Shown: one piece after another, positions 25,003 through 32,106 of the stretch
Layout: every line of letters begins with the position of its first letter
Position numbering within the stretch: the first letter of the stretch is position 1
Assembly: GCF_030605225.1 (NCBI RefSeq)
Contig: NZ_JAUWAV010000006.1
Location: 1 to 64,000 of the forward strand
Direction of reading: 5' to 3'
DNA: 64,000 nt
Source: Geoalkalibacter sp.
GTDB lineage: Bacteria > Desulfobacterota > Desulfuromonadia > Desulfuromonadales > Geoalkalibacteraceae
The notes under the pieces: model-generated
The model's input: only the letters and a program-made list of their open reading frames with translations
Database searches by the model: none
What the model was told of the DNA's origin: nothing
Position numbers and translations under genes: made by a program

Positions 25003-26355
25003 TTACTCCTGTACGCGCATCAAGGCCAGGCGGGTCTGGGCAAACTGACGCGGCACGAACACCGCCGCCGAGCCTTCCGCCACCAGTTTCATCCAGTAAT
25101 CGCCGCGCGGCTCCAAGCGAAAATATTCGCACCCGCTGCGCAGCGGCATACGCCCCGGGGGACGCTGGGTATGATGCAGACGCACGCCGGAAAGTGCCGT
25201 GGCCACCATGAGCTCAATGGCGCTGCGCGGGCCGACTTTGACCTGACGAATGAAATCGTTGATCCAGTTGGGATCTTCGTCCTGGTGATCGACTTCCAGA
25301 AAAAAGACGGCTTTCTCGAACAAATCGGCTGTCAGACCATCGATTCGCCACAGGCACTCGCCCTCGCGCTCCAGCACCAGCGCGGTATTGCGCTGAGCGA
25401 CCTGGATCTCCAGCAGCCTTTCCATTCGGGCCACCAGCGGCGGGAAAACCTCACCCAGCAGATCCTGGCGATAGGGGGGAAGATCGCCCTCGTCCACCCC
25501 GGCGGCAAAGGCCTGGAGCGTTCCAACCACCGGCACGAGGGCGCGATAGAGCAGTTCAGGATGCAATTGGGGATGGTCAAGAAAATGGTGCAAAAGGGGC
25601 TGCACGCCGGCCAACACCTGAAAAAGTTGAAAATGCAGGGGATCGGCCTGGGCAAATTCCGCCGCACCGCCGCCATGGGCGTTGCGGCGTTCATGCAAAG
25701 ATCTCAGACGCGCCCCGACCAGATCCACCAAACCCGCCAGAAGGTTTTTCAAGGGGGCGGAAGCGCCGATGCAAACCACCGGGGGAATGTAATCAGGCAC
25801 CAGACGGTAGGTGCCGTCCCCCAGATTGAGAACCCGCGCCAGGGGAAGAGTGCAAAAAGCGTCGCGGGACATTTCCGCGGTCAACAAGCTCAGGTTGGGG
25901 CGCGCCAGCAGCACCTCGCGGTTGCGGCTGGGATCGAATTCATCGGCCAGTTCGGAGTATTCGGCGTGCCAGGCGCAGAGCCTCTGCTTTCCGGGATACC
26001 CCGAGATGCCTTCCACCTGGCGGTTTCCGGGCAGCCCCAAGGACACCTCGATGGTTTCTCCGCCGCGCCCGCCCAAGGCACACATGAGGGGCGGATCGCT
26101 CGCCGCGTCATAGGAAACCAGGCGACCGTCGGGAAACAGGGCGCGGCAGCGCTCGATGCGCAGTCGGCCGCTTTCCAACGGCCGGGGATCGATCTCCAAA
26201 TCGACGATGCCCCAGCCCAGGGGCGCAAGACTGCGCGCCAGCAGGGCCTGAACCCCTTCCTGATAGCGGTCCCAATGTTGAAAATGCTGCTGTCCGAGAA
26301 ACATTCCCTCGGCCCAGACGACTTTGTGCAGCGCGTTCCCGCCCATTTCAGTCAA
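25003..26355 (-). CDS. tssK: T6SS baseplate-to-membrane linker TssK
   Basis: The protein has 450 residues. The diagnostic start VVWAEGMFLGQQHFQHWDRY is present, followed by the shell and neck domain segments and the C-terminal head (DEDPNWINDFIRQVKVGPRSAIE, then LPRF-type closing strands). TssK trimers dock the TssFG wedges to the TssL/TssM membrane complex. The start overlaps tssJ by 8 bp. A second in-frame ATG lies three codons downstream, so the exact start may be 26346. Confidence 0.95.
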   Translation of the reverse strand: MTEMGGNALHKVVWAEGMFLGQQHFQHWDRYQEGVQALLARSLAPLGWGIVDLEIDPRPLESGRLRIERCRALFPDGRLVSYDAASDPPLMCALGGRGGETIEVSLGLPGNRQVEGISGYPGKQRLCAWHAEYSELADEFDPSRNREVLLARPNLSLLTAEMSRDAFCTLPLARVLNLGDGTYRLVPDYIPPVVCIGASAPLKNLLAGLVDLVGARLRSLHERRNAHGGGAAEFAQADPLHFQLFQVLAGVQPLLHHFLDHPQLHPELLYRALVPVVGTLQAFAAGVDEGDLPPYRQDLLGEVFPPLVARMERLLEIQVAQRNTALVLEREGECLWRIDGLTADLFEKAVFFLEVDHQDEDPNWINDFIRQVKVGPRSAIELMVATALSGVRLHHTQRPPGRMPLRSGCEYFRLEPRGDYWMKLVAEGSAAVFVPRQFAQTRLALMRVQE

Positions 26356-26809
26356 CCATCTCCAGCGTATTATTCTTGAACCGCACCTTGATCTTGCCGG
26401 CCGCGCGACGCCCGAAATATCCGTCGTTCAGCGGCCGCACATCACGCCAGTGTGCGTCTCCGGGCGCACGGAACACCCCCATGACCGCCACAAAACGCGC
26501 CTGTTCGTGCCATGGATAGTCCAGAACCATCTGGGAGGCGGGATTCATCACCACTTCGTCGCGGGTCAGCAAGGAACCGCGCAGGGCCTTGAGATCGTCC
26601 TTCCACAGATGGGTGAACGCCGCCTTGGTAAATTCGCCGTCGTCATTGAGCTGGTAAATGCGCACCACCACCGGCAACGGATCCTCCGTCTCGTTGAGGT
26701 TGAGATCTCCCGTCGCGGACATGGAAACCCGCACCCGGTGGTCGGCGCAGCCGACCAGAACAAATAAACTCAGCATCAGGACAAGAACGCAAAAGCAGCG
26801 CGAAAACAT
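26348..26809 (-). CDS. tssJ: T6SS outer-membrane lipoprotein TssJ
   Basis: The 153-residue protein has a signal peptide (LVLMLSLFVLVGCADH) containing a clear lipobox LVGC, giving an acylated Cys. The mature part has the TssJ sandwich: NLNETEDPLPVVVRIYQLND, then FTHLWKDDLKAL. It anchors TssM to the outer membrane. An AAGGAGAT ribosome site precedes the ATG, only a few bases after the stop of the first operon gene. Confidence 0.94.
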   Translation of the reverse strand: MFSRCFCVLVLMLSLFVLVGCADHRVRVSMSATGDLNLNETEDPLPVVVRIYQLNDDGEFTKAAFTHLWKDDLKALRGSLLTRDEVVMNPASQMVLDYPWHEQARFVAVMGVFRAPGDAHWRDVRPLNDGYFGRRAAGKIKVRFKNNTLEMVD

Positions 26810-26812
26810 GAA

Positions 26813-27412
26813 TTATCTCCTTGAGGCAGGGCTGGACGAGTTATCGGACATCGAGGTCATGCGCCGCGCCGCGCAAGCGCGTGCATATCCGGCCGCCATG
26901 CCGGGCAACACCAGTTTGCGATGCATCTGCGGCTCATTGCCGAGCAGATCCCGATAATAACGGCAATAGCGGCGCCAGACGCCCAGACGCGCGCCGAGGA
27001 TCCGGGGAGCGCGCTGCTCAAAATGACGCGGGTCGAACTGGGCGGCGGTCTCGCGGGCGATGCTCTCGCCGGCATACAGCAACGCGACCTGGTGAGTCGC
27101 CAGATCCTCGAACAACTGAGCGATGCGCCGAGCGCCCTCTTCACCGCCGCGCAGCCAGCCGCGCACCACATCCTCGGTGGGACGTCCCTGGTGCAAGTCT
27201 TCCCAGGCGGCGCTCAGCACACGGCGCTGAGCCAGACCGAACTCATCGGCAAAACAACGCAAGCCTTCGATCATGCGCGCCAGACCGGTCACCAAGGCCT
27301 GGGCGGGAAGCCCGGACACTCCGACAAGGCCCGCGGAGAGAGAGCCGTGCGTGGGCGACGCGGACAGACAGGCGTCCTGCCGTCGCCCTGCCGCAACAGG
27401 TTTGGGTGCCAT
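26813..27412 (-). CDS. Stand-alone protein resembling the C-terminal domain of T6SS FHA proteins (TagH/Fha)
   Basis: This first gene of the T6SS operon codes for 199 residues. The segment FEDLATHQVALLYAGESIARE, then QFDPRHFEQRAP and LGVWRRYCRYYRDLLG, follows the pattern of the conserved C-terminal domain of TagH/ImpI proteins (AHQ-ALL, FDP-LE and W-Y-YY-L landmarks). In most systems that domain is fused behind an FHA phosphothreonine-binding domain; no FHA motif is visible here, and no FHA gene exists elsewhere in the cluster. It may be a phosphorylation-independent activator, which is an inference. A GGGGAGG ribosome site precedes the ATG. Confidence 0.6.
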   Translation of the reverse strand: MAPKPVAAGRRQDACLSASPTHGSLSAGLVGVSGLPAQALVTGLARMIEGLRCFADEFGLAQRRVLSAAWEDLHQGRPTEDVVRGWLRGGEEGARRIAQLFEDLATHQVALLYAGESIARETAAQFDPRHFEQRAPRILGARLGVWRRYCRYYRDLLGNEPQMHRKLVLPGMAAGYARACAARRMTSMSDNSSSPASRR

Positions 27413-27849
27413 GGGTCAACCTCCCCAAGTGCAATCTAGGCAGAATCAGGCATCGAAAGCCCTGAACAGGCCTCGCGCCTCGACAAACGAAACAAACAAA
27501 AAGGGTGATACGACGAATGAGCTGGTTTAGATGGGGAAAATGCCGGTCACCGGCGAAAGGCCCCCCCTGGGTTCAATCAAATGCAAGCAACCATAAAAAA
27601 GCCCCCCGATGTCATCAAACAGCAAGAGCCGAAGCCGGCTCATTAAAATTTCACACGGCGGATGTTTAACACGCGAAAAACTGTCTGTCAAAGCAAAAAA
27701 GCCAAAGAATATTATGGACTAATAAGACCCATTTACTCACCTTTAAGAAAAAGACCCGAAAAATCCAGCAGCTTTTTTCTTCCAAACGTCAGTGACGAGG
27801 CATGATTTTTTTGTCCGACACCGCTGGAAAATATCGGCGAAATTTTTTA
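27413..27849. other. 437-bp AT-richer intergenic region upstream of the T6SS operon
   Basis: No convincing gene was found on either strand. The region must hold the promoter of the minus-strand T6SS operon. The best candidate is a TTGACA at 27691-27686 with a weak TAAACA -10 box 17 bp further (27668-27663), leaving a ~250-nt leader. No sigma-54 (GG-N10-GC) element could be found. A GCCGGTCACCGGC-type palindrome lies near 27542-27554. Confidence 0.35.
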
Positions 27850-27879
27850 TTGACTCCCTTCCCCGCCTTTTGCTATAAA
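27850..27879 (+). promoter_or_regulatory. Sigma-70 promoter of tRNA-Ala
   Basis: TTGACT (27850-27855) and TATAAA (27874-27879) are separated by 18 bp. The -10 is preceded by TGC, and an AT-rich stretch (AATTTTTTAT) precedes the -35. This is placed correctly for the tRNA starting at 27894. Confidence 0.75.
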
Positions 27880-27893
27880 CAGGCCTCGCTTAT

Positions 27894-27980
<87 letters not shown>

Positions 27981-27981
27981 A

Positions 27982-28012
27982 GGGTTAGCTGGCATCCAGC
28001 TAGCCCTTTTTT
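27982..28012 (+). terminator. Terminator of tRNA-Ala, carried by the element
   Basis: GGGTTAGCTGG and CCAGCTAGCCC form an 11-bp stem with one G-T wobble and a CAT loop, followed by TTTTTTG. It lies immediately inside the attachment repeat, so the element brings its own terminator for the tRNA it occupies. Confidence 0.85.
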
Positions 28013-28026
28013 GCGTTTTTCGGGCT

Positions 28027-28050
28027 ACTGTCATGTAAATTGTCATGTAA
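28027..28050. repeat. Tandem TGTCATGTAA sites (candidate integrase arm sites, left)
   Basis: Two direct copies of TGTCATGTAA separated by AT. The 21-bp block containing them recurs at 36748-36768 near the other attachment site, in the same orientation. Paired direct repeats inside both ends of an element with a tyrosine integrase are typical of arm-type binding sites. Confidence 0.6.
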
Positions 28051-28173
28051 GGCAAAAGGGGGATGCTTTCGTGTCACGAGTCCGGCCCCGCCGAATGAAA
28101 TAGAGCGAACCGGGGCAACGCCCCCAGGGTCATCGGCGGCCTGAAAAACGCAAACCCTAAAATATAGGGCGTT

Positions 28174-28193
28174 GCAAAGGTCACAAAGGTCAC
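28174..28193. repeat. Iteron-like AAGGTCAC pair (left end)
   Basis: GCAAAGGTCACAAAGGTCAC contains two direct copies of AAGGTCAC 9 bp apart. Two more lie in the hairpin at 28222-28277, and six copies of AAGGTCAY are clustered at the opposite end of the element (36535-36697). Confidence 0.6.
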
Positions 28194-28221
28194 TTTCACC
28201 ACAAGCTACTGAATTTCAAGA

Positions 28222-28277
28222 GAAAAACCCCTGTGACCTTCGCTCTTTCTTTGGTGCGAAGGTCACAGGGGTTTTTC
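28222..28277 (-). terminator. 22-bp perfect hairpin downstream of the 104-residue protein gene
   Basis: Two perfectly complementary 22-bp arms (28222-28243 and 28256-28277) enclose a 12-nt loop. On the minus strand the 3' arm ends in GGGGTTTTTC, so it can act as an intrinsic terminator for the gene stopping at 28302. The arms contain GTGACCTTCGC/GCGAAGGTCAC, the same motif as the iteron-like repeats, so it may also be a protein-binding or replication structure. Confidence 0.7.
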
Positions 28278-28301
28278 AATGGTCATTCGGGCCGGGGCGG
28301 G

Positions 28302-28616
28302 CTATGCATCCTCGATAGCGTCGGGGAAATGGCGCTCGATTTCATCGGCAAGGCCCCTTTCTTCCATCCATTGCAGCGCCTCCGTTTGGGTCATGGGGCG
28401 TATATCCTCCCCGCCTCCGCGCCCATTGTTCCCGACAGGCTCGGAATATGGCGACATGGCCCCGCCTTTGCCGTGAAGGAAAAGCGCACCCTTGGGGGTT
28501 CGATAAAGCACTTCCCGGCACCATTTAAAATCGCTCCGGGGGTGGCGGTTTTCCCATACGGCCAGGCTTTCGGCGGTTGCCGGATTGTAACGCTTGCCTT
28601 CGATGATCTTCTTCAT
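28302..28616 (-). CDS. Conserved hypothetical protein of mobile elements
   Basis: The 104-residue protein starts MKKIIEGKRYNPATAE, followed by WCREVLYRTPKGALFLHGKGG and a late RPMTQTEALQWMEERG segment. This pattern (a small protein with a KKGALFLHGxGG core and an acidic C-terminal helix) is common in bacterial phages and plasmids, but no function is known to me. A GAAAGGAGA ribosome site precedes the ATG, and a strong hairpin terminator follows 25 bp after its stop. It is the last gene before the left attachment site and follows the integrase gene by 32 bp, so the two may be co-transcribed. Confidence 0.78.
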   Translation of the reverse strand: MKKIIEGKRYNPATAESLAVWENRHPRSDFKWCREVLYRTPKGALFLHGKGGAMSPYSEPVGNNGRGGGEDIRPMTQTEALQWMEERGLADEIERHFPDAIEDA

Positions 28617-28648
28617 GGGGGTTCTCCTTTCGGGGCCTGGTCCGGCGA

Positions 28649-29764
28649 TCAGCGCCGGGCACTCTTGGTTTTTGCTTCATGGGCGTCGGCGGCGCCTTGC
28701 AGTCGGGCCAAAACGTCAACCGCCCCCTTCAGGTGATCCGGGGCAAGGTGGGAATACCGAAGCGTCATTGTCAAACTGGCATGGCCCAGCAGGCGGCTAA
28801 CGGTGGTCAGGTCAACCCCGGCCATGACAAGGTGACTCGCGAAGGTGTGGCGCAGGTCGTGAAAATGGAAGTCGTGGATCTTTGCGCGGCGGCAGGCAGT
28901 GGCGAAAGAACGTTTCAGGTCATGCCAGCGGCCCCCGGTGGCGGGGTTGTAGAAAACTAGGTTTGTGTCCAGGCGCCGGACCAGCCCCTTTAGGCACTCC
29001 CGCAGGGTGGCGTTTATAGGGATGTCCCGGCCATGCCCGCTTTTCGTCTTGTCCAGGTGGATGAATCCATGCTTAAGGTCGACCCGATCCCAGGTTAACC
29101 CCAAGATTTCCCCTTTCCTGCAGCCTGTGTTCAAGGCAAAAACCAAAACCGGCTTCAGGTGGCCTTCAGCGGCGGCGATCAGTTCATGAATTTCGGGCAG
29201 GGAAAGGAACCGGCTCCGGCGGTTCTCCTCTTTCTTCAGCTTGGCCCGGCACAGGCGGTCCGCAGCGTCCCTACCGATCAGGTCCCATTCATGGGCCTTG
29301 GTCAACATGTGTTTCAAGCAGGCAAGATGCCGGTTGACACTGGCAACGGACAGCGGCCCCCGCGTAGTGTTTGCGGCCCTTCCCGGCCTCGGCTGGGTCA
29401 ATAGTCTGGCTTGCCAAGTTTCCACGGCGGACAGGGTCAAGGCGTTCAGCTTGACGGCCCCAAATTCGTTTTTCAGTTCCCGGATAAAAATGCGCTTCGC
29501 GGCAACGGCTTTTTGACCGGCGACAAACTCTAAATATCGGTCTGCCAGTTCGGCAAAGGTTGTATTCATGGCCCTGCGGCCCGTTACCGGCGGCGCGGTC
29601 CCCTCGCCTATCGCCTTACGGCGACAGGCCAGCAAATACTCAGCATCCGCCTTAAGCTGGCTGCCGCTCGATTCAAAATGCTGCTTGCCGTCAAGTCCCT
29701 GGTAGGTGATCCACCAGACCTTTCCGCGCCGGTATATCCCTTTGCTGTTTTTCGCCTTTGACAT
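28649..29764 (-). CDS. int: Tyrosine-type site-specific integrase
   Basis: The gene codes for 371 residues from ATG 29764 (MSKAKNSKGIYRRGKVWW), with an N-terminal arm-binding-type segment, a SAM-like core-binding domain and the catalytic domain. The catalytic residues are visible: Arg in TGCRKGEILGL (near 213), Lys in DKTKSGHG, HxxR in HDLRHTFASH (near 304), His in LLGHASL and the nucleophile Tyr in TLRYSHL (near 335). It should recombine the 58-bp tRNA-Ala repeats. A longer upstream reading lacks family similarity. A consensus promoter lies ~195 bp upstream (29965-29993), overlapping the promoter of the divergent regulator, which suggests mutual control. Confidence 0.95.
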   Translation of the reverse strand: MSKAKNSKGIYRRGKVWWITYQGLDGKQHFESSGSQLKADAEYLLACRRKAIGEGTAPPVTGRRAMNTTFAELADRYLEFVAGQKAVAAKRIFIRELKNEFGAVKLNALTLSAVETWQARLLTQPRPGRAANTTRGPLSVASVNRHLACLKHMLTKAHEWDLIGRDAADRLCRAKLKKEENRRSRFLSLPEIHELIAAAEGHLKPVLVFALNTGCRKGEILGLTWDRVDLKHGFIHLDKTKSGHGRDIPINATLRECLKGLVRRLDTNLVFYNPATGGRWHDLKRSFATACRRAKIHDFHFHDLRHTFASHLVMAGVDLTTVSRLLGHASLTMTLRYSHLAPDHLKGAVDVLARLQGAADAHEAKTKSARR

Positions 29765-29964
29765 CGCCAACCCCTCGCCAGTGAAAAAGAAGGTGCCAAG
29801 GCAGGGGGCAAAGCCCCTTTTCGGGCGACCAATCCCTAGCCTCGGCGCGGTGTGGGCGCTCCGGGTCGGAGCCTTCCTAAGCCTTCGCGGCCTGCACAAG
29901 CCCTTTTCGTTGCCCGGCGGTCGTGCGCCCCTGATTTGAATTTTCGGTACCGTAAATTTTTAAA

Positions 29965-29993
29965 ATTGTATTGTTGTTATTGCATGGTGTCAA
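29965..29993 (-). promoter_or_regulatory. Integrase promoter (consensus sigma-70)
   Basis: On the minus strand TTGACA (29993-29988) is followed after 17 bp by TACAAT (29970-29965). This would give a leader of about 190 nt before the integrase ATG. It overlaps the oppositely directed promoter at 29974-30002. Confidence 0.7.
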
Positions 29994-30002
29994 GTTGATA
30001 AT
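29974..30002 (+). promoter_or_regulatory. Promoter of the divergent RHH regulator
   Basis: TTGTTA (29974-29979), a 17-bp spacer and GATAAT (29997-30002). Its start point would fall near 30009, close to an inverted pair CAAGT/ACTTG (29991-29995 and 30009-30013) that could be an operator. It is interlocked with the integrase promoter, so both cannot be occupied at once. Confidence 0.55.
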
Positions 30003-30038
30003 ATTGACTACTTGGAACAAACAGTCTATTTTCTCGGC

Positions 30039-30230
30039 ATGGCCCGCCCCAAAGGAGAGATAACCAGGACGCAAACCGGCTTCAGGCTTCGACCGGAAGT
30101 TGTCAAGCTCGTTCGGCATCTGGCGATTGACCGGGGTTGCTCCCCCAACGTGATCGTTGAAGAGGCCCTGGAAGCCTATCTTCTTCAATGCGGCGTCGAA
30201 GTCCCGCCCCCGGAAGTATCGGAAGAGTAA
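30039..30230 (+). CDS. Ribbon-helix-helix-like DNA-binding protein
   Basis: The gene codes for 63 residues from ATG 30039: MARPKGEITRTQTGFRLRPE, then VVKLVRHLAIDRGCSPNVIVEEALEAYL in two parts. A strand followed by two helices with a polar S-P-N turn matches the MetJ/Arc/CopG fold. An in-frame TTG at 30012 would add nine residues and lies about 3 nt after the predicted transcription start; neither start has a clear ribosome site. It is the only clear plus-strand gene of the element and faces the integrase across overlapping promoters, suggesting a repressor controlling integration and excision. It could also be an orphan antitoxin-like regulator. Confidence 0.65.
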   Translation: MARPKGEITRTQTGFRLRPEVVKLVRHLAIDRGCSPNVIVEEALEAYLLQCGVEVPPPEVSEE

Positions 30231-30363
30231 CCCGCCCCGCCATCCGGCCAGCCTCCCCGCTTTTTGCATTCATCGAAACCCCGTTTCTCGCGCTCTCTGC
30301 CGCTTCATTTTTCTTCGCTTCGGATTTTTCCCAGGGGAAAAATTTTATTCCCCGAACATTACA
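30231..30363. other. Gap after the RHH gene with a short perfect hairpin
   Basis: ATTTTTCCC-AG-GGGAAAAAT (30324-30343) is a 9-bp perfect stem about 94 bp after the regulator's stop and may end its transcript. No gene is supported in this stretch. Confidence 0.35.
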
Positions 30364-30669
30364 ATGCACATGACAGCGCCCCGTAAGCCATTGTTTCAAA
30401 ATATTTTTTCGGCAGGGATTTTGATTGACAATCAAGAGGCCGGGGAGGTTTTGCATTGTTGCAAGGGCCGATTAAAAAAATTATGGACTCGGCAACCGGG
30501 GCTTGGCTGCCCGTACTGGTTGCCCTGCCGGGAAGGACCCGCGACCAGGTGGCGCAGCCTGGTGCGCCGGGTGAAAAAATACAGGTGGGCAAGCCTTCAC
30601 CCGCCGGTGGTGCTTGTCGGCGGTCGATTGCCGGGCTTTACCCTTTCGCCTTTCACGCATGACCATTGA
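30364..30669 (+). CDS. Possible small HTH (excisionase-like) protein, uncertain
   Basis: An open frame of 101 residues starts at ATG 30364. Its middle (ILIDNQEAGEVLHCCKGRLK, then a basic TRWRSLVRRVKKY stretch) resembles the helix-turn-helix plus wing of AlpA/Xis-type proteins. There is no ribosome site before the ATG, and the last part (SLHPPVVLVGG onwards) looks noncoding. The resemblance may be chance; the region could instead be noncoding with regulatory DNA. It lies between the RHH regulator and the minus-strand early operon. If real, the element would have two HTH proteins besides the RHH regulator. Confidence 0.3.
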   Translation: MHMTAPRKPLFQNIFSAGILIDNQEAGEVLHCCKGRLKKLWTRQPGLGCPYWLPCREGPATRWRSLVRRVKKYRWASLHPPVVLVGGRLPGFTLSPFTHDH

Positions 30670-30712
30670 CGAGACTCAATAGCGACCAACCCAAGACGGG
30701 GCGCGGGGTCGA

Positions 30713-30976
30713 TTAGTTGATGGTGCGTCCATCTTGTCGGTATTTTTCCAGCCAAGACAAGGCGGCCCCTTCCGCCAGCCATCGGCGGATTCCGGCCTTC
30801 TCTTCGCGCAGGAGTTCAAGCAACCTTTTCGCCTCGGCATCGGTGCGTTTCCGGTCAAGCCTCGGCCCGCAGTCAGGCAGGGCGGAACGGGTTGACTTCA
30901 TGAGGCGGCGCAATTCCTTTTTTGGCAATCCGGTAACTTCATGGAGGATCTGAATTAATATTTGCTGGTTTGTCAT
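30713..30976 (-). CDS. Small hypothetical protein of the element (87 residues)
   Basis: From ATG 30976 the protein reads MTNQQILIQILHEVTGLPKK, then a basic R/K-rich segment (RLDRKRTDAEAKRLLELL) and a C-terminal WLEKYRQDGRTIN. It appears all-helical and basic in the middle, consistent with nucleic-acid or protein binding, but no domain is recognised. The ribosome site is weak, so an upstream ATG giving 98 residues cannot be excluded. It is the last gene of the minus-strand block that starts at about 36.6 kb. Confidence 0.5.
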   Translation of the reverse strand: MTNQQILIQILHEVTGLPKKELRRLMKSTRSALPDCGPRLDRKRTDAEAKRLLELLREEKAGIRRWLAEGAALSWLEKYRQDGRTIN

Positions 30977-31046
30977 GAGTTCACATTTCGATAATATTCG
31001 GCGGGCCATGTCGGAACACGGCCCGCCGGGCGTTCGTTTCCGGCGG

Positions 31047-31223
31047 TCAGTTCTCGGGGGGGTGCGTTTGTGCCAACCCCGCCGCGAAGGTTGCGGCTTG
31101 CAACTCTTCCTCGACCCTTGCCAGGTCTTTGCTTATGGCCTTGACCTTCTGGCGCAATTCATCGCGGCGGCCAGCCAGGTAATGACAAAGCTCTTGGGGG
31201 GTACGCGAATCTTTCTTCCTCAT
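31047..31223 (-). CDS. Small hypothetical helical protein (58 residues)
   Basis: ATG 31223 to TGA 31047 encodes 58 residues beginning MRKKDSRTPQELCHYLAGRR and continuing as a charged amphipathic helix (RQKVKAISKDLARVEEELQ). An AAGGAG ribosome site lies at the right distance, and the ATG overlaps the preceding stop (ATGA), a strong sign that the gene is real. No function is known. Together with the two preceding genes it forms a run of small coiled-coil-type proteins. Confidence 0.65.
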   Translation of the reverse strand: MRKKDSRTPQELCHYLAGRRDELRQKVKAISKDLARVEEELQAATFAAGLAQTHPPEN

Positions 31224-31402
31224 GCGTCACACTCCTTGGTTTGCCCGGCCTGTTCCTTGATTTCGGCAAGGGCGCGGGCTAGTTCCCCCTCGATCCGTTC
31301 CCGCTCGGTGTTCAGGTGTTGCAACTGGCGGTCAACGGCCTGCAATGCCCCGGTGAAAAAGATACGGCGCGCAAGGGCGGGCGCTTCGGTTTGTTTGGTC
31401 AT
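31220..31402 (-). CDS. Small hypothetical coiled-coil protein (60 residues)
   Basis: MTKQTEAPALARRIFFTGAL leads into a heptad-like helix (LQHLNTERERIEGELARAL) and the short end KECDA. A GAGGAGG ribosome site precedes the ATG, and its stop overlaps the next gene's start. It lies 15 bp after the coiled-coil gene at 31418-31987. No domain is recognised; the helix suggests oligomerisation or a partner of the longer coiled-coil protein. Confidence 0.65.
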   Translation of the reverse strand: MTKQTEAPALARRIFFTGALQAVDRQLQHLNTERERIEGELARALAEIKEQAGQTKECDA

Positions 31403-31417
31403 GTCGGTCTTGCCTCC

Positions 31418-31987
31418 TCACAGTTTGTATTCCTTGCATAAGGACTCTAGGGCGGCGGCCTCTTCGGCATCGGTCGCGGCTATGCGATCCTTGCAGAGGC
31501 CGGCGGCGAAGGCGGCCAAGTAGGCGCCCCCGCTGATGACTCCCGAACGGCGCCACGCCACAAAGGCCCGGATGAAGGCCCCTCTTGAGGCAGCAACGGC
31601 TTTTTCCTTCTCGTAGGCTGAAATGACGCCCCACATGCGTTGCTTCACTTGTGCATGTGCTTTTTGTGCCTCGGCCAGCCTTTCTTCCGCAGCGGTTTTG
31701 TCAAGGCTGGCCAGGAGTGCGCGGGCGCTTTTTTCCCGGCGCTCAAGATCCGCGATTTTTTTTCGCACTGTCTCCACGTCCTCTTCGGACACCCGGTCTT
31801 CTATGAAGGCCGCTATTGTCGACTTCTCTTCATTTTTGGCGGCGGTCAACTCTCTGCCCAGGGTAGTCAATGTCGCGTCGAGTCCTTCGGCTTTTGCCAG
31901 CAGGGCATCCAGAAAACCCTTTGCTCGCGCCAGGTCCTCACCTGCATTCATCAGGTGTTCTTTTGCGGCTTGTACGTTTTTGTCCAT
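31418..31987 (-). CDS. Coiled-coil hypothetical protein of the element
   Basis: The gene codes for 189 residues from ATG 31987 (MDKNVQAAKEHLMNAGEDLA), with an AGGAGA ribosome site. Residues about 1-120 are a nearly continuous charged helix (KKIADLERREKSARALLASL, AEERLAEAQKAHAQVKQR). The last third is a compact helical segment with WRRSGVISGGAYLAAFAAGL. Overall it resembles phage scaffold-like or adaptor proteins in design, but there is no recognised family. It lies in the run of small genes downstream of the ATPase. Confidence 0.6.
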   Translation of the reverse strand: MDKNVQAAKEHLMNAGEDLARAKGFLDALLAKAEGLDATLTTLGRELTAAKNEEKSTIAAFIEDRVSEEDVETVRKKIADLERREKSARALLASLDKTAAEERLAEAQKAHAQVKQRMWGVISAYEKEKAVAASRGAFIRAFVAWRRSGVISGGAYLAAFAAGLCKDRIAATDAEEAAALESLCKEYKL

Positions 31988-32106
31988 GGGTATTCTCCTA
32001 AATGGGGGTTGGTTGCCGACCACCGCGCATGAAGGCGGACGCGCGCCGGCTCTGTAAGGTTATTTGGCTCGAAAGCCGCGACACTCTTACAGTTGTCGCA
32101 AAGTGT

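Noticed and set aside
27413..27893. Sigma-54 promoter for the T6SS operon
   Set aside because: No GG-N10-GC element with flanking consensus could be found on the minus strand.
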